Shown: piece after piece, positions 53,101-64,000 of the stretch
Numbering within the stretch: the stretch's first letter is position 1
Layout: every line of letters starts with the position of its first letter
From: Gnetum montanum
Lineage: Eukaryota > Streptophyta > Gnetopsida > Gnetales > Gnetaceae
Length of the DNA: 64,000 bases
NCBI GenBank assembly: GCA_015680685.1
Contig: MNCI01017692.1
Coordinates: forward strand, 636,800-700,799
Reading direction: 5' to 3'
Program-made: the position numbers and the translations under genes
Notes under the pieces: model-generated
The model's input: only the letters and a program-made list of their open reading frames with translations
Database searches by the model: none
Told to the model about the DNA's origin: nothing

Positions 53101-55567
53101 TTAAATGCTCGCCACCGATGCTGCCGTGTTAAACTCAATTTTTATTGCAGTGGAGTTTGCGCAGAAAAACAAACAAGAATGAGTAAATGTTGAGCGAATG
53201 GTACTGCAGATGTACGCGGAGCTGCAGGTATTGTCGCCGCTGGTGCCGGCGCGGGAGCTCTACTTCTTACGCTTCTGCAAGCAGCATGCCGAGGGCGTCT
53301 GGGCTGTCGTCGACGTCTCGCTGGATGCCATGGCAGCATCAGCAGCAGCATCCACGCAGACACCGCAGCACCAGAACCAGCACTTGCATCTCATCAAGTG
53401 CCGCAAGTTCCCCTCTGGTTGTCTTATCCAGGAGCTTCCCAGGGGCTCTTGCAAGGTGTGTAAAATCTCCCTCTATATTATTATTGTTGTTTCCACAAAG
53501 AAGCTCATTTGCGTTGAGCAGTTCAGTAGACATCAAAATAGTAATAGCATAGCAGGTATTTAATAGCGAGAGCAAAACCAGACAACGGGTTCTGAGAGCT
53601 TCACAGAGGGTGTGGTTTGTATTTGTGTTTGTCGGTGGGCATGTGAAATTTAAATTTTGAGATCCTTTGGATCTATCGGCGGTTTCAGAATTCCTTTTAG
53701 AGGTCATTTTTCAAAATTTATATAACTCAGTGTTGTCCACTGAAATCTAACCAAGCCAAGATTCTTTCTACCAAGTAAACATCTCAATGTATGTAGCAGG
53801 TGACGTGGGTGGAACACGCTGAGTACGATGACCGCGAGGTTCACAGGTTGTACAGGTCTCTGCTTAGCTCCGGCATGGCCTTTGGTGCCCAGCGATGGCT
53901 TGCCACTCTGCAGCGTCAGTGTGACTGTCTTACAGTTCTTGTGGCCTCCAGAGATTCTAACAATGCCGGTTCGTATGCAGTAATAGAATCATCATCATCA
54001 TCCTCATTTTGTTCTGTAATTTCTTTAAATCATCATCTTCAATGGTTTTCGTATCTCGGAAAATGTGCTGGTCTCTGTAAAATCTGAAACAGCCCCGTCT
54101 TTGAAAAAGAACCCGTCGATTCCCGTTTCAATCTTCCTCGCATTGGCGGAGTGTGCTTTATGTTTTCTAAATTTAATTGAAAAATTAAGCTTCTGTGTTT
54201 GTTCGTTCGTTCCTTCACAAGGGGGTTTTGTAATGAGGGAGGATATTGAGCAGGAATCCCGAGCCCCGGCGGCAGAAGGAGCATGCTGAAGTTGGCACAG
54301 CGCATGACGGATAATTTCTGTGCTGGGGTGAGCGCTTCGACGGTGCATGCATGGAATAAGCTTTCCGGCAACACCGACGAAGACGTGCGCATCATGACCC
54401 GCAAAAGCGTGGATAATCCTGGTGAGCCGCCCGGCGTTGTTCTGAGTGCCGCCACGTCCGTCTGGTTGCCGGTTTCACCGCATCGCCTGTTTCAGTTCCT
54501 CAGAGACGAGCGCCTCAGAAGCGAGGTACTACTTATCTTGGTTTGGTTGAATGTCTGTTTTAGGTTTTTGTTGTACAGTACTTCATTGGTGTGCTCAATG
54601 ATGCATGGTATTGGTAACTTCTAACTGCAGTGGGATATACTTTCCAACGGAGGTCCGATGCAGGAGATGACCCACATTGCCAAAGGACAGGAGCCGGGCA
54701 ACTGCGTCTCTCTTCTGAGAGCCAGCGTAAGCAAATTGCTACTTTCACTTCTTGGCATGGGGTTTTCCGCTGCAGAATGGTCTTTTTCTTAGCAGTATAA
54801 TATTCCGTTGCTTATTGTGGAAATTTTTTTCTGAAACCCTTCCCGTCTTTTTAAAAAATGATGCACTATATCTGGTATGAAATTTACTTGTCCGTTTGCG
54901 GTAAACTCGTATTCTCCAAATTGCTTTTTCCGAATTAACTTAGGTTTTAGCTGGACGGTGTCATTCTGCCTGTTTCTGTCTGGGGTTAAGTCATTTAGTC
55001 TCCGAGGGAAATAATTTGATCTCTGCAGGAAGTTTTAGTAATGTTTATTGTTGTTGAGCACTGGAATTCGACCTGGACCTAGAATAAATTTAATTTAGTT
55101 GGTCCAAAAAATTTGGTTGTCCTAGGAAGATGGAAATTGGTCTATGGAGATTTGAAATTTGTTTCACTTGTTTGGCATAATAGGGGCTGAACGCGAGCCA
55201 CAGCAGCATGCTGATATTGCAGGAGACGTGCACGGACGCGTCGGGGTCGCTGGTGGTATACGCGCCGGTGGACATTCCGGCGATGCAGGCGGTGCTGACG
55301 GGCGGTGATCCCACGTACGTGGCTTTGCTGCCGTCGGGCTTCGCCATTCTTCCCGACGGCCCCGACTGTCGTGCCGGCGTTGCCGGCGCCGGCGGCGTTT
55401 CCGGAGAGGCGGGCGTGGGCGGATCTCTGCTGACGGTGGCGTTTCAGATTCTTGTGAACAGTCTACCCACAGCCAAGCTCAGCGTGGAATCGGTGGAAAC
55501 GGTTAATAACCTCATCACCTGCACCGTGCAGAAGATCAAGGCAGCTCTTCAGTGCGAAGATGCCTGA
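50181..55567 (+). CDS. HD-Zip class IV transcription factor (homeodomain, zipper, START), 11 exons
   Basis: Nuclear DNA-binding protein of the GL2/ANL2/PDF2 class, which controls epidermal identity and differentiation. Exons: 50181-50477, 51242-51513, 51679-51796, 52015-52203, 52362-52850, 52988-53089, 53210-53455, 53800-53968, 54254-54525, 54631-54726, 55184-55567; all introns GT-AG; 877 residues. Exon 1 is included because [11 protein letters not shown] and SSPGLSLAL are conserved N-terminal motifs. The homeodomain (about 173-229) has [17 protein letters not shown] and [12 protein letters not shown]. The zipper-loop-zipper (230-315) has the class mark CSNC (263-266). START runs about 377-610 ([32 protein letters not shown]), and the associated domain follows from about 636 ([16 protein letters not shown]) to [10 protein letters not shown] and a C-terminal helix. 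Ala/Gly/Ser runs are in linkers. It looks intact. Borders are unconfirmed by cDNA; the least typical are exon 1's donor GTGGGT and donors GTTCGA and GTTCGT. Confidence 0.95.
50884..51089 (+). repeat. 68-bp triplication in intron 1 of the HD-Zip gene
   Basis: Three copies start with TTCGCAGCTCCA at about 50,884, 50,952 and 51,020. Each ends GGTGCATCTATCTGGG or a near variant. The shorter motif GCATCTGGGT also occurs before the array at 50,600, 50,649, 50,710 (one change) and 50,811. Confidence 0.92.
52275..52361 (+). repeat. Duplicated (GA)n plus splice-acceptor segment in intron 4
   Basis: A 43-bp unit, (GA)n followed by CTGATTTGTTCTATTGCATTG, occurs twice (52,275-52,317 and 52,318-52,360). 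The second copy ends GCAG, the acceptor used for exon 5. The first ends TTGAG, a possible weak acceptor. Confidence 0.9.
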
Positions 55568-56340
55568 CCTTGTCGTCTAACAACACACCATTATCGATCA
55601 AATCCGTCAATTTTGGTGACCGGGGAGGAAACGGATTGGAGGGTTGCCACAAGACTTTGTTTTTGTCCTTTTTTTTCTGGTCTTTGTTTTCCGTTTGTGT
55701 GTCTGAGGGGGATTTCAACTGCGCGCAAAATGCGTTTGTGCTGATGTTTTTGCTGTGTCTGTGTCTCTGTCTGTGTCAGTTGTTTTTGGGTTTGGGATTG
55801 CTGCTGCTGTTGAGTCGTCCCTCAGCAGACCCTCCTGTCCCTGGCCTCCCCTGTGCGGGCTTGCTTTGTTGTGTATGGAGCGGAGTAGTCAAGAACGCAC
55901 CACACTTATCCTTGCCAAGTGGTAATCCTGCCGTCAATTTCCCTATGTTCGCAGAGGCGACCTCAGTTTTTATCTGTAACTGAGCTTCGACTTTACCACC
56001 ATGCAAGGGTAGTGGTTCGGGTATTGACTCTCTTTTCTTTCATTTCATTTCAAGAGGATTACTAAAATTTTCTGTCACGATGATATTTATCAATCGGTCT
56101 TGAAGGTTCAGGCGTGAGGTATTCATATTTTTTTGGGATTTACATTTTTTTTCCTGACGTTACGTTGCGTTTTTCTGCCCTTGGAGATACATCTGTGGTA
56201 GCGTTTCTGTGCGCGGTTTCTATGGCTGAGATTGGAGATGGGATCAATGTGTACGTGAAACGCGCTTAACCTTGATTTGCTTCTATTGTTTGTAATTATG
56301 CGAAAATGACAACAATAAATATGTCTCGATGTTACTCATA
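55568..56340 (+). terminator. 3' UTR and poly(A) signal of the HD-Zip gene
   Basis: No further domain after TGA at 55,565-55,567. A T/G-rich stretch follows, and AATAAA at 56,314-56,319 in ACAACAATAAATATG is the best poly(A) signal. The open frame 55,552-55,983 lies in this UTR and is not conserved in type. Confidence 0.55.
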
Positions 56341-57584
56341 ACGCCCTTGGATACACACTTCCCACAATTGTAATAAACCTCTGCTTTAAACATAGATACG
56401 CTGGTTTGGCAGGTTTGCGTTAACCAGCATATCTATGTCTTGATTGTGTATATTCTGAAAGCTGCGCTTTCACTTCTTCAGTGACCCTGGCTTGTCCAAG
56501 GTTTGCTCATCGTTTTCTTTGTAATGTGGTTCTGCGGCATGCCGAAGGTTTCAGAATGAACTGAACACAAGAGAAGTTGATGTCATCCGAAGATTTTGTG
56601 TTTTGCGTGGTAGGCAATTTGCATGTTAATGTGCATTACCAATGTTACTTTGTAAGTATTTAGGAGAAGAAGTTGATCATGCATGAGTAGAGGTGGTGCA
56701 CAAGTGACATATGTCTTTGATAAGTATATATCCTCTCTAAAACAGTTCTAATTTATAGATGGTGTTACATCGCGGGAGGCCGAAATGAATTAGAGTTGTG
56801 GAAGATGCATGATAAAAAGAAACTAATAAAAGTGTTTCGGATATGCGCCCGTGTAGATTTAAGAAGAAATTATGAATCTGGAAAGCATGAATAACACAAG
56901 AAGTAAATCTCGGTTGAGGAATGATTTAACATAATGAGCTTGAGTGTTGCAGGTGGCCAACTATGTAGCTTTATGGGATTAGTCTATAAAGTTTTCAAAC
57001 TCTATTGGGGTATGAACCATCATTTTTAATTGCCTCAAGAAAAATCAGGGAAGATTGGGTTTAAGATTTGAGTTTGAGAATGGAGAGGAAGAGATGGGAA
57101 TAAATTAAGGGGGGGTTCTTAGCTACATTTATGATATATATTTTTGAGAGAATTTTTTATATTTTTTAAATTAAAAAATCTCATGGATTCCTTGAGAATT
57201 TATTTTAAAATGATAGTTAAGGTAACAAAGTTGTTGGATTTTCAGTGAACAGTAATTCATGAGGTAGAGTTCAGATAAGTGATAATTATTTATTTACCAT
57301 GTTTAAGTCCAACAAAAAAGATGTGACCAAGAGAGCTTTTCGGCACCATTACGACCATAAAACTATCAAACTATTTCTATGACACATAAGACTCTCTTTG
57401 ATGGGGCTGGTAATTGGACTCTTGGCCAAAATAAAAAAGTTTCTGTTGTATTTTGATGGCCCTCTGTTACTAATGTTCATTTTGGAGAAACTATGTTCTA
57501 ATATACTTTTGTGTTATTTGCCTTTGAATCCAAAGAAATGTTGTAGCAGAAATACTTCTATTTTTTTAAGAAGTAATATAATAA

Positions 57585-57690
57585 TAAGAGGTCTTAGCCT
57601 AGTGGTAAGAAACTTGGCATGGAAAATGTAGGTTGCAAGCTCAATTTTGGTTTCAATAGACAAATAAAATGTCACTTCAGTTCCACAATA
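57585..57690 (+). mobile_element. SINE copy b
   Basis: TAGCCTAGTGG at 57,594-57,604 fits the box A pattern TRGYNNARNGG exactly, and GCAAGCTCAATTTTGG (about 57,636) takes the place of box B. It matches the 5' half of copies at 61.8 and 14.9 kb. Its 3' end is diverged and no TSD was found. Confidence 0.6.
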
Positions 57691-58084
57691 ATATATGGCA
57701 AACACATCCCTAATCATTATTGTTGATCCTTGTGGTTATATCTTAATGCAGTTGACCATTTTTGAGTGCATACTCTTTATGGGGAGGAAAGCATCAAGCA
57801 ACCTTTGAAAAGGTTGCATCTTATGGGGAGGAAAGTATCAACCAACCTTCAAGGATGCATCCTTAAGTATGTACTCTTTGATGGGTAGGAAGATATCGAT
57901 TGACTTAAAAGATTTCAATTTTACATATTATATTTATACATTGTTTAGATATCTTAACTTGAACTACATTTTATAACGTCTCAATAATTGCCATTCAACA
58001 ACCTATGACTTAGGAGATTGCTTGGGAGGGTTCTTGAACCCAAAACTACTTTTAGGACAATTTTTCTACCCAAGACAGTCAAAT

Positions 58085-58176
58085 TAAGAATTTATAACTT
58101 TTGCATTGCCGACAAGAATCAAACTAATAACTTGGAGGTTTCAAATCAAGATTTTTAGCATTAGGCTAACACCTCA
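58085..58176 (-). mobile_element. SINE copy c, reverse strand
   Basis: In reverse complement: GAGGTGTTAGCCTAATGC, then AAACCTCCAAGTTATTAG, TTTGATTCTTG and GTTATAAATTCTT. These are in the same order as in copy e (61.76-61.92 kb). Box B here (GTTTGATTCTTG) is close to GGTTCGATTCC. Confidence 0.65.
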
Positions 58177-59479
58177 TTGTCAACTGTATGACTTAGGAAA
58201 TTGTTTGACCATGAAATGGTTAATTATATATTTAAACAATGGAACATCTTTTGTTTATTTAGAGATAGCTTTTGCTTAATTTAGGGATAAAGTTTTCAAG
58301 TTATAGCTTTTAGACATACGGCTAACACAATAATGGAATTTAGGTAAATAATACATCAAACATGGAAGTTCCCTTAGCAAATATTGAGAAACAACTACAT
58401 CATCTTGCAACAAGGTACATCAAACATAGGCAAAACCCCTAACAAAGCTTAGCTATTCTATCATGTGTCAAGAAAAATGAGTAAGGGTATCTATCTAGTC
58501 CTTGTTATATGGCTAGATGTTCACTATCCTCTTTTGTGTAGTAAATCAATCATGAGCATGTGTGGTGAGGTGGATAAGGGTAATGCCTACTATCAGTGTT
58601 GTAGTGCTTGGCGATGTTACAAACATGGACTTCATATTGCACTACATTAATGTATTGTGAGTGTTAAACATCTTGACATTATGGAGGCATGACCATGCAA
58701 TTTGGGTCATGCACATGAGGATGGGAAGGGATGGACATGGGGATGACAACAAGGATGAAGTTTAGGATCTGCTATCATAAGCCTTAGTGTCCAATCTAAT
58801 GATATAATGATAAGAATGTGTATTCACTACTAATGTTGTTGTTATATTTGTAATGCATTACAAATATGACTTATAATTAATGAAATATTATGTTTTAAAA
58901 TTTGATCTACTCAATGGTGCACTAAATAAGTTTGAGTTTGTTGAGCTTGGGATTAATAAATTAATAATACACAAAGATTTTTAAATGTCCATAATAATTA
59001 ATTTTAAAATTTCAATAGTTTTATTAAGTTTCATGAGTTTATCAAATTTTGACTTCTATAAGTTTCACTATGTTGGGTAGGTTTTCCGTGAGTTTGAGTT
59101 TCACCATCATCATTCTAGCCTTCTCCTAACAAAATAAGTTTGTGTTTAGAAAAAATGATTACTACACTTACGTATTATGTTAACTATATGACATGTGATA
59201 CATGTAGTCATAGTTTTAATTCCAACAATCAATGAAGAGAGAGTATAAAGAAAAAGCTTAACGGTTTTGGGGATTTCTTTTCAAATTTTCATCTTACAAC
59301 TAATCCTAAAAAACCTTTCCAGTAGGGTAGGAAAAGAATTAGGCCTTACCCTAGTTTAGAAGTTCCCTCAAGGATTTCACTTCTTATTAAAGGGTTTCTT
59401 ATTAAAAGAGGTAAAAACTCTCTATAAAGACAAACCTAAAAATAAAAAAATAAAAAATCAATAAGAAAAATTAAACAAA

Positions 59480-60200
59480 TAGTAATAGATTCTGAAAGTT
59501 TTTTATCCTTGGGCCTTCAAAACAAAATAGAATTAATATCGTATAGACGAATTAGTAGCCAAAGCTTCTTTATTAGAAGGAAACCACCATAGGCTCATTT
59601 GTTTAAGAATATCAATTGAAACTATAATATGGTTATAATTCCAATATTTACTAAGCTTGCACCATGTCTTTCAAAATTTGTTTAAGAACTAGAGAACTAG
59701 GAATAGAAATGGCCCAAGGAAAAAGAAAACAAAAAAAAATTTTATTATTAAAAGACCAACTATTATCATTTTTAGGTTTTCCTTTCATAATTATGTTTCT
59801 TAAAAGCAGCATTCAAACACCATCTCCATCAATTCACTTTGTAATCCATTTTCCTAAGAGAAAAATACCCTAGTTATAACAATTGATGATGCCAAGTCCT
59901 CCATCTTTCTTGTTATTGGTGCAAATATCCCAAGAAATTTTGGAAAAAACTTTTCTATGTTGCTTAGTAGATCAAAGAAACCAATAGATAATATGATTAG
60001 TTCTATCATTAGAAGTTTTAGAAGGAGCCCAACAACTAGAGCAATAAGCATGAGTTGATTAAATCATTTGTTTAATAACTAAAACATTGCTAGCAAGGGT
60101 AAGCTTTTTTACTTTCCATTTATCAAGCTTCTTTCAATCTTATTAACTACAAAATTCAAATAAATATTTATATCAGGATTAAAAGGGATTGGAGTGATGG
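59480..60200 (-). pseudogene. LINE (non-LTR) reverse-transcriptase C-terminal relic
   Basis: One minus-strand frame, with stops, reads LDKWKVKKLTLASNVLVIKQ (about 60,135-60,070), then STHAYCSSCWAPSKTS, and then KVFSKISWDICTNNKKDGGL followed by GIIN and a LLGKWI segment (about 59,950-59,850). These match the W-K-x-x-x-L-S-L-A-G-R, the Y-x-x-x-x-x-x-P, and the K-x-x-W-x-x-I-C...GGLGI...LAKW blocks near the end of the L1-type plant RT. It is an old fragment, without endonuclease, poly(A) tail or TSD seen. Confidence 0.7.
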
Positions 60201-61613
60201 TGAGGTGTTCATTTCACAAGTTAAAGACCTAAGTTTGGGCCTCTTGTAGCCACTTAAAGAGCTTAGGCTTTTGCTCATCTACCAACCCTTCTAAGACTTG
60301 CTTTATGAGATGAGCATTGATGTGACATTCCATCCCTCGAAGCCATGGAAAATGTCAAATATACGATATATTAGACATTATGCGAAATGTCAAATGTATG
60401 TTACATTCAACATTATACATAAAGGAAATAACAAGGAAAATGTAGAAAGAGAAAAAAAAAAGAATGCTTTATTGATATGGAAAAATGTATCTAGATCATG
60501 CTCTAAGGGTGTTCCTTGGGGTTTTCTTCTATCAGCATCTATCCCCTTAGAGGAAATCTAGCATTGCCACCATGGTTAGGCCTATAACTGACCAAAAGGG
60601 ATGGCCAGTCCTCTTCATGTCCTACTTCACTCGGCTCCTTTAACTTACCATTATCGGCTTTGCCACTCCATGCCTAGTACAACCTCTAAGTCTAGGTATA
60701 AATGCCTTAGGTCAAACCCCCAAAGGTTTTATTACAATACACCCTTTCGAGTCTTAATTAGAACATGCCATTTTGGGTTTTGTTATGATAATGATAACAC
60801 TTGTTATGAAGAGACATCATCTTCATTATACAACAACACCATTTGGGAATGGGGATGTGACAATTGAGACTTTGGATGATGATCCTTTATTTAAATAAGG
60901 CTTAAAAGAAAAAAGGTATTCCTAAATTTTTTTAGAAGTTAAGCAAGTTTATCTAGGACATGTCCCTAGTTTAGTGGACTAGTGCTAAATCCAAATAGTT
61001 TTATGTCATTATAGATTATATTTATTTTAAAAAATTTCTATTTTCAATAGTAAATCATTGTTTTCTTTTTTATATTTGTTTAATAATTATTGTTAATTAA
61101 GGATTACTAAACTCTATCATTTTATGTCCATATATATTGTAATTATTATTTTTTGGATTTCTATAATTATAATATGCAATATCCTTAATACATATATGAA
61201 AATTTAAGCATTTCAAATGATTATAGAATTTCTTGCATTATTCAAAAATTATTTCTTAATAACTTGATCAAAGTGTTAGATGTATGAATGAATCTTAATT
61301 AAAAAATAAGTTTGCAATGTACATAAACTATAATTAAATATACAATTCATAATATATTGAAATTTTATATTTATAAATAAATTAAAAAATATTAGTATGA
61401 ATAAATTTTGAATAAAATAAATGCATTTAATATTCATTTAAAAAAAATTTATATAACGAATTAGAATCAATATTAAAAACTTAAGTAACTCATGCAAAGT
61501 TTCTTTGCAATTTTCTATAAATAATTTCTTTGAAAAGAAAACCAAAATTATTTATTTTTCAAATCATATAATGAAAATTAAGTACTTTTCTTTAATCATG
61601 TGGAGCATGTAGT
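60201..61613. other. AT-rich intergenic DNA
   Basis: No gene seen. An AT-only-like stretch at 60,960-61,600 has no coding bias. A weak repeat with AAATGTCAAATRTA occurs twice at 60,350-60,410. The open frame 60,601-60,867 has no recognisable domain. Confidence 0.45.
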
Positions 61614-61629
61614 CAAAGTTATGTTCATT

Positions 61630-61922
61630 TTGAAAACTCCAAGTCATAGGTTTAATTTTGGTGGGCATTGTTGAGTTATAAAATTCTAATTGGATTGTAT
61701 ATCTTAAGGTGTACTTATATTACAATTATTTTAGGATTCCAACACAAAGTTATGTTTATTTTTTTATTAACAATAAGGTGTTAGCCTAGTGGTAAGATTC
61801 TTAATTTAAAACCTCCAAGTCATGGGTTTGATTTTGGTGGGCAATATTAAGTTATAAAGTTCTAATTGAACTATATATCTTGGGGTGTATCTATATTAAA
61901 ATTATTTTTGAGTTCCAACACC
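61630..61922 (+). mobile_element. SINE copies d and e in tandem, sharing target repeats
   Basis: Copy d (61,630-61,744) lacks the box A part. Copy e (61,761-61,922) is full: TTAGCCTAGTGG, then AAACCTCCAAGTCATGGG and GTTTGATTTTGG, ending GAGTTCCAACACC. The 16-mer CAAAGTTATGTTYATT (with one C/G change in the last) stands before d (61,614), between them (61,745) and after e (61,923). Confidence 0.75.
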
Positions 61923-61938
61923 CAAAGTTATCTTTATT

Positions 61939-62241
61939 AGAAGTATAAGTAGGTTTTGTTATTGCAAACTTACAACCTTATGATTCTAAAAAATTACACC
62001 TTTTTATATGAGGTTGACTTGTAATTAATATATATATATATATTTGATTAAGTTATACATATGAAACAATGTTAAGAAATTATATATATATATATAGAAA
62101 ACCTAGGATGAGGTAAAGTGATCAGTAAACTTGGAAGATTTCCTTAATAATAAGAAGAACCTAGATTAGCTCATTCCTTCAATACAAAGGAATAGTGAAG
62201 CCCTAAAATAAAAGTAAAGAAGCATCAACCCTTTTGGCTTT
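61939..62241. repeat. AT-rich DNA with (TA)n runs
   Basis: (TA)n runs at 62,028-62,043 and 62,082-62,096. Nothing else recognised. Confidence 0.7.
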
Positions 62242-62628
62242 CTAGAAATTATTGAATGCAATTAATGTTGAAGTTCTTTTATTTAGCATCCTAAGACATA
62301 TCATCAGAAAAGGATTATGACTTAGAGCGAGAGTACTCATCTTGCTAAGTAGGGTCTCGAGAGGATTAGTAGATGAGTGAAAGTACAACTTCTTTGAGTA
62401 GTTGCACCAAAGCTCAAATGCACGTATTGGACTTGAGAAACAAGAATCATACATATCATCATGAATCATTAGAAGAATTATAAAAGAATATGACAATGCC
62501 TTAAGTTTGATTGAAATCTGCCACCTATTACCTAATAAGACAATGAGATAACCACCTCTTGAATTATAAGATTTCTCTTGCAATGAATACAAATTGAACT
62601 TCTTATCCATTGTGTCACCATCTTCCAA
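62242..62628 (-). pseudogene. Possible Ty1/copia Gag fragment
   Basis: A 128-codon open frame. The middle reads KALSYSFIILLMIHDDMYD and then AFELWCNYSKKLYF. This recalls the A-L-x-x-I-L-L-x-I and A-x-E-L-W-x-x-L pattern of copia-type Gag (UBN2-like), followed by a less similar tail. It is placed 1.2 kb left of a copia-like 3' end on the same strand. The likeness is weak and based on memory, so it may be chance. Confidence 0.25.
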
Positions 62629-62812
62629 CCCTAGAACTTCTTTTAGTGTGCACTTAGGCCTTCCACACTAAAATTACACGACTTTGACAAGCGCCAAATT
62701 TTCTATGGCATTCGGATCATCACTAGGAGCCATAGTGCTCATCTACCTAAGTGGGGTCTAGGAAGGATTAATAAATGAATAAAAGCATAACCTCTTTGAG
62801 TGGCCGCTATAG
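62323..62812. repeat. Direct repeat pair of about 85 bp
   Basis: 62,323-62,412 and 62,733-62,812 share GTGCTCATCTACCTAAGTRG-like DNA, then GGTCT.G.GAGGATTA.TA and CTCTTTGAGTRG. The offset is about 405 bp. The pair may come from one element's coding and terminal regions. Confidence 0.65.
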
Positions 62813-62819
62813 ATCGTTG

Positions 62820-63899
62820 AACTTAGAAGAGGGTATGAATAAGTTCCCCAAATTAAAACTTAAAACTTTGTAACATAAAAGTACACACATTGAATTTAAC
62901 GTGGTTCCTCAACTTGTGTAGTCCACACTTGGAGGGTAAATTGCTAGCACACCTCTGGACTTTGTTGCTTTTAAAATGCGGTTGAAGGATCCACATCTTG
63001 TATAGTCTTCAAGCCCTGCTCTAGAGTGTTATGCCGCAACACTAGCCACTCAACCTCGTAAGGTCCTGTTAGGCTTGGAATGTGGTTTCCAGGCTTCCAC
63101 AACCTTTACAACCCTGAGCTTTGCTCAAGAGTATTGTACTACAACACTAATAACTTAATCCCATAAGATCCTAACAATCTCAAGCAAGATGCCTTTCTGC
63201 AAGAAGCACATCAATCCCACAGGGCAACAAAAGAGAACAATTACAAGGGATGAATGCAACTTAGTTTGCTAATACTTGTACATTGAGGTACATCACACTT
63301 TACATTGAACAAATGATAATATAATGAAGAGCAATAGAGATTATAATGATAAGCAAATGATTTGACAGTGATTGTACACAAGCTTGCACATTTCCCAATG
63401 CATATGATGCCTTCTTATAGCTTCCATGTTTCTAAATCCATCTTGAAGCTTGTACAACGATTAGCCAATGGTCACCAATGATCATGGAAGACATCTTCTT
63501 TGTGCCTACGATGTCTTTCTGTATTTGCCTTCAATTTTGGAAAGACGTCTATTTGAAATATCCATTCTAGAAGACATCTTTATCTGGAGAAAGACATATT
63601 TTTGCAATTGGCTTGTATTCTGTGAAGATGTTTTTGCTTGATGGAAGATGTCTCTACCTGGGGAAAGATGTCTGCTATTTCTTGACCATGTCTTTGCCTA
63701 CGTTCACTCCAATTCTTCCAAGATTTCTGTTGTTTCCTACAGATGTCTTTCTTGTCCACACTTCCACAATCTTTCTTGTCTTGATTCAAGTACTTGGCCT
63801 CGAGGCATAATAATCCCACAGCCACATAAACAACTTTGTTGTTCATTTTTCTTAACATTTTGACATACTGAAAGGTTCACAATCTCCCCCTTTTTAGTA
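62820..63899 (-). mobile_element. Probable Ty1/copia 3' end (LTR and polypurine tract), continues past the window
   Basis: On the minus strand the run AAAAAGGGGGAGATTG (63,896-63,881) followed by TGAACC looks like the polypurine tract and LTR start I know from plant copia elements. The DNA to its left would be the 3' LTR; it has a TATA-like CTATAAGAAG (about 63,412 in reverse) and AACGTGGTTCC at 62,898. An AAGATGTCTTT-rich stretch (63,480-63,770) has many near-copies. The left LTR end was not fixed. Internal parts would lie to the right of the window. Confidence 0.4.
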
Positions 63900-64000
63900 A
63901 TGTCCAAAACATAAGAAAATGGGTTAGTTTAGTACATAATAACACATTAACACATTAGCTACTTCTTTACCTTTTTGGACATAACCAAAAAGGTGAGGTC

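Larger units (their letters stand above)
56341..59479. other. Intergenic DNA with SINE copies
   Basis: No gene seen. AT-rich. Apart from the SINE copies at 57.6 and 58.1 kb there is a local direct repeat with GGGGAGGAAAG and ATCAACCAACCTT at 57,780-57,850. Small frames at 57,398 and 58,465 have no recognisable content. Confidence 0.5.

Noticed and set aside
55552-55983. 143-codon frame after the HD-Zip stop
   Set aside because: Low-complexity T/G-rich 3' UTR with Leu/Cys-rich translation and no motif.
58465-58650. 61-codon frame in intergenic DNA
   Set aside because: Short, no motif and no coding bias compared with flanks.

Overview
The window is nuclear DNA from a land plant, probably a seed plant with a large, transposon-rich genome. 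It holds one intron-containing host gene of a plant-specific class (HD-Zip class IV, homeodomain + leucine zipper + START) in a landscape of decayed LTR retrotransposons. No bacterial, organellar or CRISPR features were seen. A gymnosperm is possible but cannot be decided from this sequence. Names TE1-TE6 and sLTR1-3 are mine.

Layout. 1-3.35 kb: gag-protease part of a Tat-like Ty3/gypsy element on the minus strand, with a 180-bp-period repeat. 3.35-9.89 kb: 3' parts of two Athila-like elements on the plus strand (TE1, TE2), each ending in an LTR. 9.89-15.04 kb: a gag relic, a 33-bp minisatellite, solo LTR sLTR1 (TSD ATGAG), unassigned AT-rich DNA and a tRNA-like SINE with a perfect 14-bp TSD. 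15,042-21,382: TE3, a full-length minus-strand element with gag but no pol (TSD CTTGG). 22.4-22.76 kb: a 39-bp tandem array. 22,760-47,879: TE4, an Athila-like element with gag, protease, RT, RNase H and integrase (all broken). It carries four later insertions of its own kin: TE5 (29,895-36,806, pol deleted), sLTR2 (37,406-38,173, TSD CCTAC), TE6 (40,066-46,744, gag only, TSD CTCGT) and sLTR3 (46,846-47,599, TSD ATACT). 47.88-50.18 kb: duplicated upstream DNA and 5' leader of the host gene. 50,181-55,567: HD-Zip IV gene, 11 exons, 877 codons. 55.57-64 kb: 3' UTR, AT-rich intergenic DNA, SINE copies, a LINE reverse-transcriptase relic and a probable Ty1/copia 3' end at the right edge.

How it fits together. 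All Athila-like elements share LTRs of the form TGATGAG...CTCATCA, a primer-binding site like the 3' end of tRNA-Asp, a G-rich polypurine tract and a U3 made of short palindromes in front of a TATAAATA box. The palindromes differ between subfamilies. TE4-type elements carry pol and could once have supplied enzymes; TE3, TE5 and TE6 keep gag but lack RT and integrase, so they look like non-autonomous partners. Between gag or pol and the 3' LTR, both types carry a further reading frame whose ATG directly follows an AG with a splice-acceptor-like context. TE4 split the tandem array in the upstream DNA of the HD-Zip gene and so added 25 kb there.

Limits: family names rest on remembered motifs, not searches. 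Exon borders come from GT-AG sites, frame and family conservation, not transcripts.
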